Shown: piece after piece, positions 21,928 through 29,654 of the stretch | How positions within the stretch are numbered: position 1 is the first letter of the stretch | How the letters are laid out: each line of letters starts with the position of its first letter | IMG/VR virus record: IMGVR_UViG_3300033153_006335 | Coordinates: 1-42,224 of that record | Strand: one strand, 5' to 3' | Source of the DNA: a virus | Length of the DNA stretch: 42,224 bases | Position numbers and translations under genes: made by a program | The notes under the pieces: generated by a model | Databases searched by the model: none | Seen by the model: only the letters and a program-made list of their open reading frames with translations | What the model was told of the DNA's origin: nothing

Positions 21928-22784
21928 TGAAAATAATACCAACTACGGGAATAATGGAAAATTTAGTCAATGATGTGAATAGTAATTTTACAGAGCTAGA
22001 TGAAAAAATTAAAACTATTGAGTTTTCTATACCAGTAACGGGAGTTGTAGACACTATATTTAATTTTCTTGGTGAAGATCGCACACATTCAGCAGGTGAA
22101 ACGGGCGACTATTCAACTATATTTGGATTACAAAATCAACATTGTAGTTTAAAAATAAATAGCATAACAGGTTCGGGTACTGTAACATTTACTGGAACTT
22201 CAATCACAGAAGCAAGTGGAACGGTCACAACAGGTGATACAGAAGTTTTAAATATAACTACTGCAAACGAGCTACAAACAAGCAAGAAATGGCTAGAAAT
22301 GACTAGTATTGTATTTAGCGTAGGAGTTACAGCTATTGATTACGACATTGAAATACTTGGTTATATAGACATGGGGAACTCTAGCTGGGAATTATTAGGA
22401 TATAGAGCAGATTTAAGAACTTCGGGGAACGCCTCTGATTTCGCCTTGATATTAACTAAGATTCAAGATAATGGCAACGGGGTTCATAGTCATGTAGTTA
22501 TTGAAGATTATGGTCACGATTCGACAGCTTCAAATGGAAAATTCTTCGATAATAAAAGAAATATTAGAGATGCAACATTGACCTCTAATTTAGCCCCTAA
22601 TGATGCTATGATATGTTATAAATGCCTAGATTTTAGCACTTACTTTTCAAGTGATGAAAATATATTTGACGGATCAAAAAATGAGGGTTTAATTATTCAT
22701 TGTGAGGGAAGAGATGCAATAGGTGCAATTTCTGGAATAAGTCAAATAGATTATTTAACATTAACATTGTATTATACTAATTAA
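21927..22784 (+). CDS. Fibre-like protein, paralogue 2
   Basis: 285 residues; ATG 21927 overlaps the upstream stop (TAATG). The docking-like N-terminus is shared with the gene at 21364, followed by a different beta-rich C-terminal domain with HSHVVIEDYGHDS near residue 190. Divergence after a common anchor is typical for phage receptor-binding or adaptor proteins. Not recognised further. Confidence 0.65.
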   Translation: MKIIPTTGIMENLVNDVNSNFTELDEKIKTIEFSIPVTGVVDTIFNFLGEDRTHSAGETGDYSTIFGLQNQHCSLKINSITGSGTVTFTGTSITEASGTVTTGDTEVLNITTANELQTSKKWLEMTSIVFSVGVTAIDYDIEILGYIDMGNSSWELLGYRADLRTSGNASDFALILTKIQDNGNGVHSHVVIEDYGHDSTASNGKFFDNKRNIRDATLTSNLAPNDAMICYKCLDFSTYFSSDENIFDGSKNEGLIIHCEGRDAIGAISGISQIDYLTLTLYYTN

Positions 22785-22796
22785 GAGGGTTATAGC

Positions 22797-23318
22797 ATGA
22801 AAGTAAAAGTTAATAGTGTTATATTTAGAAATAACAATAAATTTAAAAAGTATAAAGATTCTTTATATAGCTCTTGGATAGAGATTTTAGAAGCAAATGA
22901 AGAAGAAGAGTTTGTTAATATAGATGCTGATGAAATAATTCAAGATGATCTTGATATAATCTTAAGTGAGCCAAGTACAAAGCTTTCGGGATTTCATTTT
23001 TATGCTGAAATTGACAGCGAATTATTAGAGTTAGATACTCCTTTAGCTTTTCCAAATTCTAAAGTTTTAATTGATGAAGTTGAAGAGCAAAAATTATTAA
23101 AAGATTATATTTTCGGGAATATGAAGATAAAAAATGATAAAGCTTTGATTAAAATAGATTATTGTACTTTAGCTAATAGGTCTAAGATTGATCATAATAA
23201 TTTAACACATGAATTTTTAGAGTTATTTTTAAACGAATACGCAAATAATCAGTTAACTAATATCTTTACTTCAAAAGATGCTATTGCAGAGAAAAAAGCA
23301 GAATATGAGGTTGTTTAA
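22797..23318 (+). CDS. Hypothetical acidic protein following the fibre genes
   Basis: 173 residues, ATG 22797 with GAGGG ribosome site. It is Asp/Glu/Leu-rich with mixed secondary structure. Its place after fibre genes suggests a tail-fibre assembly chaperone or a small appendage part, but no motif supports either. The next gene follows directly. Confidence 0.65.
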   Translation: MKVKVNSVIFRNNNKFKKYKDSLYSSWIEILEANEEEEFVNIDADEIIQDDLDIILSEPSTKLSGFHFYAEIDSELLELDTPLAFPNSKVLIDEVEEQKLLKDYIFGNMKIKNDKALIKIDYCTLANRSKIDHNNLTHEFLELFLNEYANNQLTNIFTSKDAIAEKKAEYEVV

Positions 23319-23702
23319 ATGGGTGAGGAATTGATTGCTAAAATAGCTGAAAGCTTCACAAATAAGATGCACGCTAAAGATGCAGATCATAAACTCGAAA
23401 TTGAGAATCTTGTCAAAGATCAAAAAAAAGATAACAAAAGTGTCTATGATAAGTTAGATGTGATAATTGAGCGTACAGTCCCTAGATGGGTATTTGGAAC
23501 ATTCTCTACACTAGTAGTTTTAGCACTCGTCGGTTTGCTTAATATGAGAAATGTTGATTCGGGTAAAATAGCAACAAATGAAGCTAAGTTAGAGTATCAA
23601 GTTGCCTTTAAGACGGAATTGATAGACTTAAAGGTAGTAACAAATAATCATTATATTGAGTTGGTTAATTCTATGAAAGAAATTAAATCGCTGATTAAAT
23701 AA
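23319..23702 (+). CDS. Membrane-anchored coiled-coil protein (lysis cassette)
   Basis: 127 residues, ATG 23319 right after the upstream stop. Residues 1-55 are charged and helical, one transmembrane segment lies at about 61-78 (WVFGTFSTLVVLALVGLL), and a helical C-terminal 45 residues follows. A single pass with helices on both sides fits a spanin-like or XhlA/holin-accessory protein in a block that ends with an endolysin. The exact role is unknown. Confidence 0.6.
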   Translation: MGEELIAKIAESFTNKMHAKDADHKLEIENLVKDQKKDNKSVYDKLDVIIERTVPRWVFGTFSTLVVLALVGLLNMRNVDSGKIATNEAKLEYQVAFKTELIDLKVVTNNHYIELVNSMKEIKSLIK

Positions 23703-23703
23703 T

Positions 23704-23952
23704 ATGAAGAAAAATATTACAATAATAATATTGACTATAGCGTTAGGTCATTTTGCATCTGTTGATTATGTGCGAAAAAAGAGAAATATCCAAATAGTAG
23801 GTTTGATAGAGAACTTTATTTCAGCGCTGGAATCTTATGAAGATGCGAATAAAATAGGTGTTATAGGATCAATAAAAAAAATAAAAGAGGGTTTTGATGG
23901 TAAAGACAGCACAAGAACAAACAAAGAGTTTAGCCGAACTATGGGAAGATAA
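23704..23952 (+). CDS. Small protein with N-terminal hydrophobic segment
   Basis: 82 residues, ATG 23704 one base after the previous stop. Residues 1-20 (KKNITIIILTIALGHFASV) look like a signal anchor; the rest is a charged helix. The gene overlaps the next one by 56 nt in another frame, a layout seen for nested inner and outer spanin genes. Assignment is tentative. Confidence 0.55.
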   Translation: MKKNITIIILTIALGHFASVDYVRKKRNIQIVGLIENFISALESYEDANKIGVIGSIKKIKEGFDGKDSTRTNKEFSRTMGR

Positions 23953-24139
23953 GTTAACAGCTAAAGAAAATTTGATAATAGAATTAAAAAAAAGTAACTC
24001 GTTAACTCTGCAAGTTTCGGCATTGATCAAAGAAGAGCTTGAGCTTGATGAAAAGATAATAGTTAATATGACTACTGATGGTGCATTTATTCAAGCTGTA
24101 ATTAAATTTCTTAAAAAGTTAATTTCAATGCTTTTATAA
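23897..24139 (+). CDS. Small helical protein of the lysis block
   Basis: 80 residues from ATG 23897, with GAGGG 6 nt upstream, inside the end of the previous gene. It is amphipathic and helical, with a hydrophobic C-terminus (FIQAVIKFLKKLISMLL) that could sit on the membrane. It may be a holin or holin-like peptide, but there is no clear transmembrane span. It ends 12 nt before the endolysin gene. Confidence 0.55.
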   Translation: MVKTAQEQTKSLAELWEDKLTAKENLIIELKKSNSLTLQVSALIKEELELDEKIIVNMTTDGAFIQAVIKFLKKLISMLL

Positions 24140-24151
24140 TATGGGATTATA

Positions 24152-24526
24152 ATGAAAGATCATTTTACAGATAAAGAAATGTCATGCCCTTGTTGTGGAC
24201 TTGACAAAACAAAACCAGAAGATAGAAAGAAACTTAATCTATCTAGGGTGATGTCCGATTTTCCTTATAATGTTAACTCTGGTTGCAGATGCAAGAAGCA
24301 TAATAAAGAAGTTGATGGAACTGATAATTCGGATCATATTTACGCAACGGGTTGGGATATTGAATATTATAATCCAACTCAATTATCTGCAATAATTCAC
24401 AACTCAAGATTTGCAGGATTTACCAGATTCTTTATTTATAAAAATTTTATTCATATCGGATTGCCAAGAGAAGGAAAAAAGAATAATATATTGGAAGTTG
24501 TGATTGGAGGAAAGTATGGGTTTTAA
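24152..24526 (+). CDS. Peptidase M15-type endolysin
   Basis: 124 residues, ATG 24152. HFTDKEMSCPCCG at the start and SDHIYATGWDI near residues 60-70 correspond to the SxHxxGxAxD zinc motif of M15 peptidases, with the third zinc ligand His in FIHIGL near residue 103. Members of this family cut peptide cross-links in peptidoglycan and serve as phage endolysins. Four Cys in the first 50 residues are extra. It overlaps the next gene by 11 nt. Confidence 0.8.
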   Translation: MKDHFTDKEMSCPCCGLDKTKPEDRKKLNLSRVMSDFPYNVNSGCRCKKHNKEVDGTDNSDHIYATGWDIEYYNPTQLSAIIHNSRFAGFTRFFIYKNFIHIGLPREGKKNNILEVVIGGKYGF

Positions 24527-25025
24527 TATTCGAAATAAAATAATACCTGCGGGATTTAAAAACTTAACAGAAGCTGAAAAAAAGAAAATATGCAACGGCT
24601 TTGGGAGTAAGAAAGGTTTAAAATTCCCTTCTACTTTCTACGGTTTAAATATGCTTTCATGTGCAGATTATCACGATTACGGATATGAAAAAGGTCGTAC
24701 TTCTTTCGAAAAATTTATTACTGATGCTCTTTTTCTTTGGAATATGTATGAAGAAATAGAAAGAAAATCCAACTGGATAATGAAACCTTTAAGAAAAAGA
24801 AGAGCTAGAGTATATTGTAAGCCTGTAGTTTTTGCGGGTGATAGTTCTTTTTATTTGAAAGAAAAAAGTAATCTAGGTGAAGAGCCAAAATTTAAAGGTT
24901 GGAATAGTTGGATCAGAGAATGGAAGTATAACAGAAGATTATGGTTGCTAATTGGGGAGTTTGTTAAAATTAAGAATGTAACTCAGGGTAATCATAGAAT
25001 AATGCTATCTGGCTTGTACTCTTAG
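24516..25025 (+). CDS. Phospholipase A2-like protein
   Basis: 169 residues from ATG 24516 with GGAGG 6 nt upstream. CNGFGSKKGLKFPSTFYG, then CADYHDYGYEKGRTSFE near residues 48-64 contains the C..HD..Y catalytic pattern of phospholipase A2 folds, in which His-Asp activates water. It is followed by a long helix (FITDALFLWNMYEEI) as in PLA2. The C-terminus is basic and Trp-rich. Next to the endolysin it may help break membranes at lysis or entry. The motif is good, but the rest is unverified. Confidence 0.5.
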   Translation: MGFNIRNKIIPAGFKNLTEAEKKKICNGFGSKKGLKFPSTFYGLNMLSCADYHDYGYEKGRTSFEKFITDALFLWNMYEEIERKSNWIMKPLRKRRARVYCKPVVFAGDSSFYLKEKSNLGEEPKFKGWNSWIREWKYNRRLWLLIGEFVKIKNVTQGNHRIMLSGLYS

Positions 25026-25044
25026 CGAGCAGGAGTTTTTGATT

Positions 25045-25110
25045 ATGGGAAATAACTTTCCAGATAAAGAATTGGACTTTCAAGAGAGAATAAAAAGAAT
25101 GAAATACTAA
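25045..25110 (+). CDS. 21-residue mini-ORF
   Basis: ATG 25045 behind GGAG at ideal spacing, then 21 codons of charged sequence (ELDFQERIKRMKY at the end). Too short to judge. It could be a small peptide or a translational remnant between the lysis block and the capsid genes. Confidence 0.35.
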   Translation: MGNNFPDKELDFQERIKRMKY

Positions 25111-25163
25111 TATGATAATCAATAAAATAAGTAGAAAAGTTTAAATATTATTTCTTGCTTTTA

Positions 25164-25212
25164 ATGAATATTATTCATACTTTATAATAAAGTGGTACTA
25201 TTTAGTACTACT
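25164..25212 (+). promoter_or_regulatory. Candidate late promoter/operator before the protease gene
   Basis: ATGAATATTATTCAT (25164-25178) is a perfect odd palindrome, followed by TATAAT (25183-25188). AGTGGTACT (25191-25199) then pairs with AGTACTACT (25204-25212) as a 9-bp hairpin near the 5' end of the expected transcript. No standard -35 is seen, as at the other TATAAT sites. It could start separate transcription of the capsid genes. Confidence 0.4.
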
Positions 25213-25233
25213 AAGGAAAAAGGAGTTTTGAGA

Positions 25234-26148
25234 ATGTGGAAAACATTTTATTTAGAAATTGCCAAAGTTGGCTTGTGGAACGGTCTTACAATCACTAAGG
25301 CAATGTTGAAATCAATGTTGACAAATTTTATAGATGAGGGTGTTATTCCTGTAACTCCTGATCATATTCCTGACGAATGGAAATCATCAAGAACATATTC
25401 AAAAATTACAAATATGGAGCTAAGTGAAGACGGTAAAGTCTTAAAAGCTGAAATGCAGTTAAAAGGGTGGATGCTTGAATCTTGGGAAAATGGAGAATTT
25501 TTAAAACCTTCTATTGAAGTACAAAATCATGATCAATTAGGATGGTTAATTTCTACAGTTGCATTATTAGGTGAACAGTCTCCAGGAATAAAAGGTTTAA
25601 AAGTTAACATTGAAGCTTTTAACGATGTTTATCAAAAGTTTGTATTCTGCGATAATTTTAATAAAACAAATATAAATAATGAAAATAACAATGAGGAGGC
25701 AAACATGCCAGTATTGACAGTAGAAGAAATTGAGAAAGAAGTAAATGACAAGTTAACATTGAAGTTTAAGGATCAAACTAAAGCTTCAGCTGATAAACTT
25801 ATAGTCTCTGAAAAAAGAGCCGAAAAAGCTGAAAAAGAACTACAAACTTTCAAAGATGAAAAGAAAGCTTCTGATGATTTAAAAGTTGCTGATGATCTTA
25901 AAAAGTTCAATGAAAAAGTGACTGAAGAAGCTGAAAAAATGAAGAAATTTGGTTATTCTGAAACTGAAATAACTAAGTTTTCAGAAAAATACAAGGATAA
26001 AGTCTTGTTTGCTGATTTCTTAGCTGATATTATTCACACTGACCAAACAGCTAATATCAATGAAAGATTTGAGTTTAGCGAAACTGGAGAGAAGATTAAG
26101 GCTTCAGATGCTAATGACGGTGGAAGTATTGCGGATATTCTAAAGTAA
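25234..26148 (+). CDS. Capsid maturation protease with C-terminal scaffold (Mu gpI-like)
   Basis: 304 residues; ATG 25234 with AAGGAG upstream is preferred to an upstream in-frame GTG. The N-terminal 140 residues match the Mu I-type prohead protease layout: WKTFYLEIAKVGLWNG, IPVTPDHIPDEW (candidate His), FLKPSIEVQ and STVALLGEQSPGIKGLK (candidate Ser). A linker rich in Asn follows, and then a Lys/Glu coiled coil (about 158-270) typical of scaffolds. An internal start at 25705 can produce the scaffold alone. Confidence 0.75.
   Translation: MWKTFYLEIAKVGLWNGLTITKAMLKSMLTNFIDEGVIPVTPDHIPDEWKSSRTYSKITNMELSEDGKVLKAEMQLKGWMLESWENGEFLKPSIEVQNHDQLGWLISTVALLGEQSPGIKGLKVNIEAFNDVYQKFVFCDNFNKTNINNENNNEEANMPVLTVEEIEKEVNDKLTLKFKDQTKASADKLIVSEKRAEKAEKELQTFKDEKKASDDLKVADDLKKFNEKVTEEAEKMKKFGYSETEITKFSEKYKDKVLFADFLADIIHTDQTANINERFEFSETGEKIKASDANDGGSIADILK
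25705..26148 (+). CDS. Nested scaffold protein (in-frame internal start)
   Basis: Within the protease gene, AGGAGG sits 5 nt before an in-frame ATG at 25705 - the strongest ribosome site in the vicinity - and lies exactly at the boundary between the protease domain and the coiled coil. It would yield a 147-residue scaffold (PVLTVEEIEKEVNDKLTL at its start). The same economy is known from Mu I/Z and lambda C/Nu3. Inference from sequence only. Confidence 0.65.
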   Translation: MPVLTVEEIEKEVNDKLTLKFKDQTKASADKLIVSEKRAEKAEKELQTFKDEKKASDDLKVADDLKKFNEKVTEEAEKMKKFGYSETEITKFSEKYKDKVLFADFLADIIHTDQTANINERFEFSETGEKIKASDANDGGSIADILK

Positions 26149-26180
26149 ACTTCCTAGCATTCCCTTTAAGATTTAAATAA

Positions 26181-26209
26181 GAAATAAAAATAAATAATTT
26201 GTGAGGTAA
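26181..26209 (+). promoter_or_regulatory. Twin leader, copy 1 (before decoration gene)
   Basis: GAAATAAAAATAAATAA (26181-26197), a 5-nt gap, then GAGGTAA (26203-26209). The same two blocks with the same 5-nt gap lie before the major capsid gene at 26894. An unstructured AT-rich leader with a strong ribosome site would favour high translation of abundant virion proteins. Confidence 0.6.
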
Positions 26210-26213
26210 CAAA

Positions 26214-26855
26214 ATGAATGAAATAACACAAGATATAGATAAGCAATGTATTATTGAGACATTTGGTAATACTGATTTAATAGCTACAGCTGGAAAACTA
26301 AAATCTGGCTATACTCCTGTGCAGTACGATGCTATTGTTGCTATTGAGACCGCTAAAATAACGGATGTCTTAAGTCAGGTAACTGCTAGTGCTTTAACTG
26401 GTGCTGATGGTGAAAATTCTGATGATGGAACTTTCTATATTGAAATTACTGAAAGTGGTTCTGATAATCTTCTTGAAGTTTTTAAAGATTCTGGAAGGGC
26501 AGCTCCTGATTTAGTTGCAAATGGTACAGATACTTCAAAAGCTGGTGGTGCAGTTACTTTAACAGCACAAAACACTTCAGGTCTTGGCGGTACAATTACT
26601 TTAATTGCTTCAGCCGTTGCCGATGCTGCCGCTTCAATTGAATACATTGAAGAAATAGATCGTTATGATGATGCTGTTGCAAGCCAAATTGTAAAAGGTA
26701 TTGCAAAAGAATACAACTCTGATAATGATTATATTGAAGTTTATCCGAAATGTAACGCACTTCTTGCTTCTGTTGGAAAAGATGGTGTTAATGATAGATT
26801 TGAAAAAAATACTATGATTGCATTATTTAGAGATGCTGGTATTCATTTAACATAA
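26214..26855 (+). CDS. Head decoration-type protein
   Basis: 213 residues, ATG 26214 with GAGGTAA. It begins with TDLIATAGKLKSGYTPVQYDAIV and has a central Gly/Thr/Ala-rich beta domain (residues 60-140, TLTAQNTSGLGGTITLIAS). Placement between protease/scaffold and the major capsid protein, and a leader nearly identical to that of the capsid gene, suggest an abundant virion protein such as a decoration or head fibre. No family match is certain. Confidence 0.6.
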   Translation: MNEITQDIDKQCIIETFGNTDLIATAGKLKSGYTPVQYDAIVAIETAKITDVLSQVTASALTGADGENSDDGTFYIEITESGSDNLLEVFKDSGRAAPDLVANGTDTSKAGGAVTLTAQNTSGLGGTITLIASAVADAAASIEYIEEIDRYDDAVASQIVKGIAKEYNSDNDYIEVYPKCNALLASVGKDGVNDRFEKNTMIALFRDAGIHLT

Positions 26856-26893
26856 TAGTATTTTGTTTCAAAGAAGAATTAATAAATTAATGA

Positions 26894-26922
26894 GAAATAA
26901 AAATAAATAAGCTGCGAGGTAA
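26894..26922 (+). promoter_or_regulatory. Twin leader, copy 2 (before capsid gene)
   Basis: Exact copy of GAAATAAAAATAAATAA (26894-26910), with GAGGTAA at 26916-26922, matching the leader at 26181. The start codon follows 3 nt later. It probably acts as a translational enhancer. Confidence 0.6.
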
Positions 26923-26925
26923 ACA

Positions 26926-27960
26926 ATGGCTAATCAATTTTCAACATTTGTAGATGCTTTTAATAAGCCTATAAATCAAAAGGATGCCTTAAAAACAATT
27001 ACAACTTATTCAACTAGAGTTGCGGATGAGGTTTTTAAGGATTCAAAAGGACATCCAGATTCAACTTATCCAGTTTCAAAGATGTCTAAAACTATCAAAT
27101 TGTCACTATCTGGAACTTTAGATAGCAAGTATGAACCAGTTGGTAAAAAAGACTTTAAGTTTGCTACAATTGACCCACTTTATGAGAAGACTACTAGTAA
27201 TGTTTCTGTTGAAGAAAAGGAATATCATGAGAAAGTTCTTGCTGGTGGTGCTGTAGCGTTTTTAAATGATGAAATGGAAACTCACGTTCAGACACTTAGT
27301 AGATTTGTCAACAATGCTAAGAACATGTCTTTAACTGGTATTTTTGAAAGTTTCTACAGAACGAATGAAGGGGTAATTGTTGGAAAAAAAGAGTATGACA
27401 ACTCTGCTGATATTGCTTCAGTTTCTCAAGGTACTTTTGGAGTTGATTTCTCAGATGCTAACACTACTAGAATGAATGTTTGGACAGCAATGGAAAATGT
27501 AAGAATTGCCTATAATATTTCTTCAGGTGGATTATTTGCAAATGCAAAAGACATTGTCACTTTTTGCCATCCAACACAATTTGCTTTCTTGGTAAACATT
27601 GCAGATACTAGAAGTAGTGATAATAACATATCAAAAATAAACCCTTCTGACATTGAAATATTAGGATATAGATTTGTAAATGATGCTATAAATTACACTA
27701 CATATGCTAAAAACTCTAGTAATGAGTATGTTGAAACTGCTGCAACTGTACTTACCAATAAGCAGATTCAAATGGTTGATATTACTGGTGGTAATAAATT
27801 TAGATACTTAAAAGTTTTAGGTACTAAAGGCGTTAAAGGTGATTACTTCTTAAAGATGGTTGAAAACGAAGATGAATCAGGATGGAAAGTTTTATTTAGA
27901 TCAAAGCCTTTGCCTATTGTAAATGGCAAGTCAATGATTAAAATTGCTTCAGATACATAA
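26926..27960 (+). CDS. Major capsid protein
   Basis: 344 residues, ATG 26926 with GAGGTAA. It is preceded by protease, scaffold and decoration genes and followed by connector genes, the expected position. The sequence is a mixed alpha/beta pattern with KDIVTFCHPTQFAFLVNI and SDIEILGYRFVNDAINY, a type of stretch common near the C-terminus of HK97-fold capsid proteins, and LGTKGVKGDYFLKMVENE at the end. Length is normal for Mu-type capsid proteins. Identified mainly by position and pattern. Confidence 0.75.
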   Translation: MANQFSTFVDAFNKPINQKDALKTITTYSTRVADEVFKDSKGHPDSTYPVSKMSKTIKLSLSGTLDSKYEPVGKKDFKFATIDPLYEKTTSNVSVEEKEYHEKVLAGGAVAFLNDEMETHVQTLSRFVNNAKNMSLTGIFESFYRTNEGVIVGKKEYDNSADIASVSQGTFGVDFSDANTTRMNVWTAMENVRIAYNISSGGLFANAKDIVTFCHPTQFAFLVNIADTRSSDNNISKINPSDIEILGYRFVNDAINYTTYAKNSSNEYVETAATVLTNKQIQMVDITGGNKFRYLKVLGTKGVKGDYFLKMVENEDESGWKVLFRSKPLPIVNGKSMIKIASDT

Positions 27961-28022
27961 ATTACAGGATGATTCAGGCGGGGGATTTCTAAAAACTTTC
28001 TTCGTCTGCTCCTTAAATTTAA

Positions 28023-28071
28023 TGATTTTTAGCCAAAAAGTTGTATATTATTGCTGATTTTTAGCCAAAAA
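28023..28071 (+). repeat. Pair of 17-bp direct repeats before the connector genes
   Basis: TGATTTTTAGCCAAAAA occurs at 28023-28039 and 28055-28071, a period of 32 bp, in the 125-nt gap after the capsid gene. The second copy runs into the ribosome-site region of the next gene. TTTTT and AAAAA in each copy can pair around a 4-nt loop. It may be a regulatory site or a transcript end signal lowering expression of the connector genes. Confidence 0.6.
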
Positions 28072-28085
28072 AGGGAACTCTTCAA

Positions 28086-28547
28086 ATGGGTAGCATCACA
28101 AAAACTAGTATAACATATGCGGATTTGCAAAAGAATATTGATGAGCAAACCCTTGATAATGTCTTATTTGATATTACAGGAGTTGAAGATGAAGAAGTTA
28201 GAGCAACGGATTTTATTGTTGCAACTTTCTATAAACTTCAAGCAATATCAATAAAAGTAACTTTTGATTTATCTAGTTTTGAAGATACTACTGGAGCTAT
28301 TGAAGAAACTTTAAAACAGGCTTTTATTTATTTAACTCTTGGAACAATTCTAAATTCTACTGGAAAAAAATTAGGATATGGAAAAATAAAGCAAGGTATG
28401 GAGTTATTAGAAAGCCTTTGGGGCAAAGGTATTTATTCCGAAAAAGAAGTTTCAGCTGATGAAAATGTCTTTTTTGAAGTAACTGAAGCTGCTTACACTT
28501 CAACTGGCAGAATGAAAGAATTATACGATAATGATTTATTTAATTAA
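28086..28547 (+). CDS. Head-tail connector (Mu gp36 position)
   Basis: 153 residues, ATG 28086 with GGGA upstream. Mostly helical (FIVATFYKLQAISIKVTFDL, ETLKQAFIYLTLGTIL). It follows the capsid gene as DUF1320-type connector genes do in Mu-like phages. The identification rests on order and size; no diagnostic motif was seen. Confidence 0.5.
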   Translation: MGSITKTSITYADLQKNIDEQTLDNVLFDITGVEDEEVRATDFIVATFYKLQAISIKVTFDLSSFEDTTGAIEETLKQAFIYLTLGTILNSTGKKLGYGKIKQGMELLESLWGKGIYSEKEVSADENVFFEVTEAAYTSTGRMKELYDNDLFN

Positions 28548-28559
28548 AGTTGCTTAATT

Positions 28560-29186
28560 ATGACTTTCAAAGTGATTAAAAATAATATAGCAAAAATAAA
28601 TACTTCAGATACTTATTTCAATAATTTTATAAAAGCTTTATCATTTGATATAATGGCAGATATTCAATCAAGATTTGGGAAAGTAGGAGTTAAGACTGCA
28701 AAAGGTGGTACTGTAAAGGCTAATAGTAACCTAACTAGAAATGTTAAAGGAAAGAACACTCCTTTAGTTGGAAGAACTGGAAAAGGTAGAAAATTAGCAA
28801 CAAATAAAGTATCTACAGGGCATTATATAATCGGTGTTACTCAATCTTACATGAAGCAAGTTTTACAAGGTGGTATGATTACCGCAAAAGGTAGAGGCTT
28901 GATAATTCCCGCTAATAAAGAAGCTGGAGCATTATTAAGAAAGTATTTAGTAGTCAATGGTGGTAAGGGTTCAGGATTGACAAGACTTATATTAGATAAT
29001 GAACCAAAAATGTTTATTCGTAAAAATATTATGTTTAAGCAAATGGCTAAAAAATTAGTTATAATGTTCATCTTTAAAAAGTCAATTACTTTACCAGATA
29101 GAGATGTTTTATATTTCTCTAGCATGAATAAAAAGTTTATAGAAAATGGAATTAAAAGTTACTTAAAAAGTGGTGGCAAAAGTTGA
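28560..29186 (+). CDS. Virion morphogenesis protein (Mu gpG-like tail completion)
   Basis: 208 residues, ATG 28560. It has the gpG-type ending: TPLVGRTGKGRKLATN, then GVTQSYMKQVLQGG and FIFKKSITLPDRDVLYFS, equivalent to the conserved ...iPaRpfL... motif. It is basic and probably acts at head-tail joining. It overlaps the next gene by 4 nt. Confidence 0.65.
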   Translation: MTFKVIKNNIAKINTSDTYFNNFIKALSFDIMADIQSRFGKVGVKTAKGGTVKANSNLTRNVKGKNTPLVGRTGKGRKLATNKVSTGHYIIGVTQSYMKQVLQGGMITAKGRGLIIPANKEAGALLRKYLVVNGGKGSGLTRLILDNEPKMFIRKNIMFKQMAKKLVIMFIFKKSITLPDRDVLYFSSMNKKFIENGIKSYLKSGGKS

Positions 29187-29632
29187 AAAAAGAGCTTGTA
29201 AAAGCATTAGCTGAAAAGATAACAGAATTAACCAGTCTTGTATCAAAGTATGGTACTAATCAAGTTGATCCTTGCACTCCACATTTTAATTTGATTTACA
29301 GAGGCTTGAAGGTATTAAAAAGAAAAGGCTCAAAAGTAAAGACAGGTGTATTAAAATTTGATTTAGTTTATCAAGCTCAATTAAATCTTGATGGTGATAT
29401 GGTTAATTTCATGGATTATGAAGATAAACTGTTAGAGCTATTTGATCATACTTTACCAAGTCAAGTTGAATATAAACCTTCTATTGATTTAGGCGATACG
29501 ACAACTTATAATCAGTTGAAATTATACCCTATTTGGAATGAAAATGATACCACTCAAGAAGTAGCTCTTTTCTCAGAAGATTTTAATATGACAAAAAGAA
29601 CATTTAAAATACAATTGGAATATAGAACTTAA
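29183..29632 (+). CDS. Tail terminator-like protein (Mu gp37 position)
   Basis: 149 residues, start TTG 29183 overlapping the previous stop. Pattern: an N-terminal helix (ELVKALAEKITELTSLV), then strands with FDLVYQAQLNLDGD and a C-terminal strand (FKIQLEYRT). This fits DUF1834 or tail-terminator proteins that sit between connector and tube. Assigned by context. Confidence 0.5.
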   Translation: MKKELVKALAEKITELTSLVSKYGTNQVDPCTPHFNLIYRGLKVLKRKGSKVKTGVLKFDLVYQAQLNLDGDMVNFMDYEDKLLELFDHTLPSQVEYKPSIDLGDTTTYNQLKLYPIWNENDTTQEVALFSEDFNMTKRTFKIQLEYRT

Positions 29633-29654
29633 ATATAAATAAATGGAGGCTATT

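Noticed and set aside
14559-29632. Transposable Mu-like phage
   Set aside because: The head genes are Mu-like, but no MuA/MuB transposase, no Mu-type ends and no Mom-style regulatory region were found.
29643-29654. ATG 29643 as tail tube start
   Set aside because: It would place the only ribosome site inside the coding sequence; ATG 29655 has that site at normal spacing.
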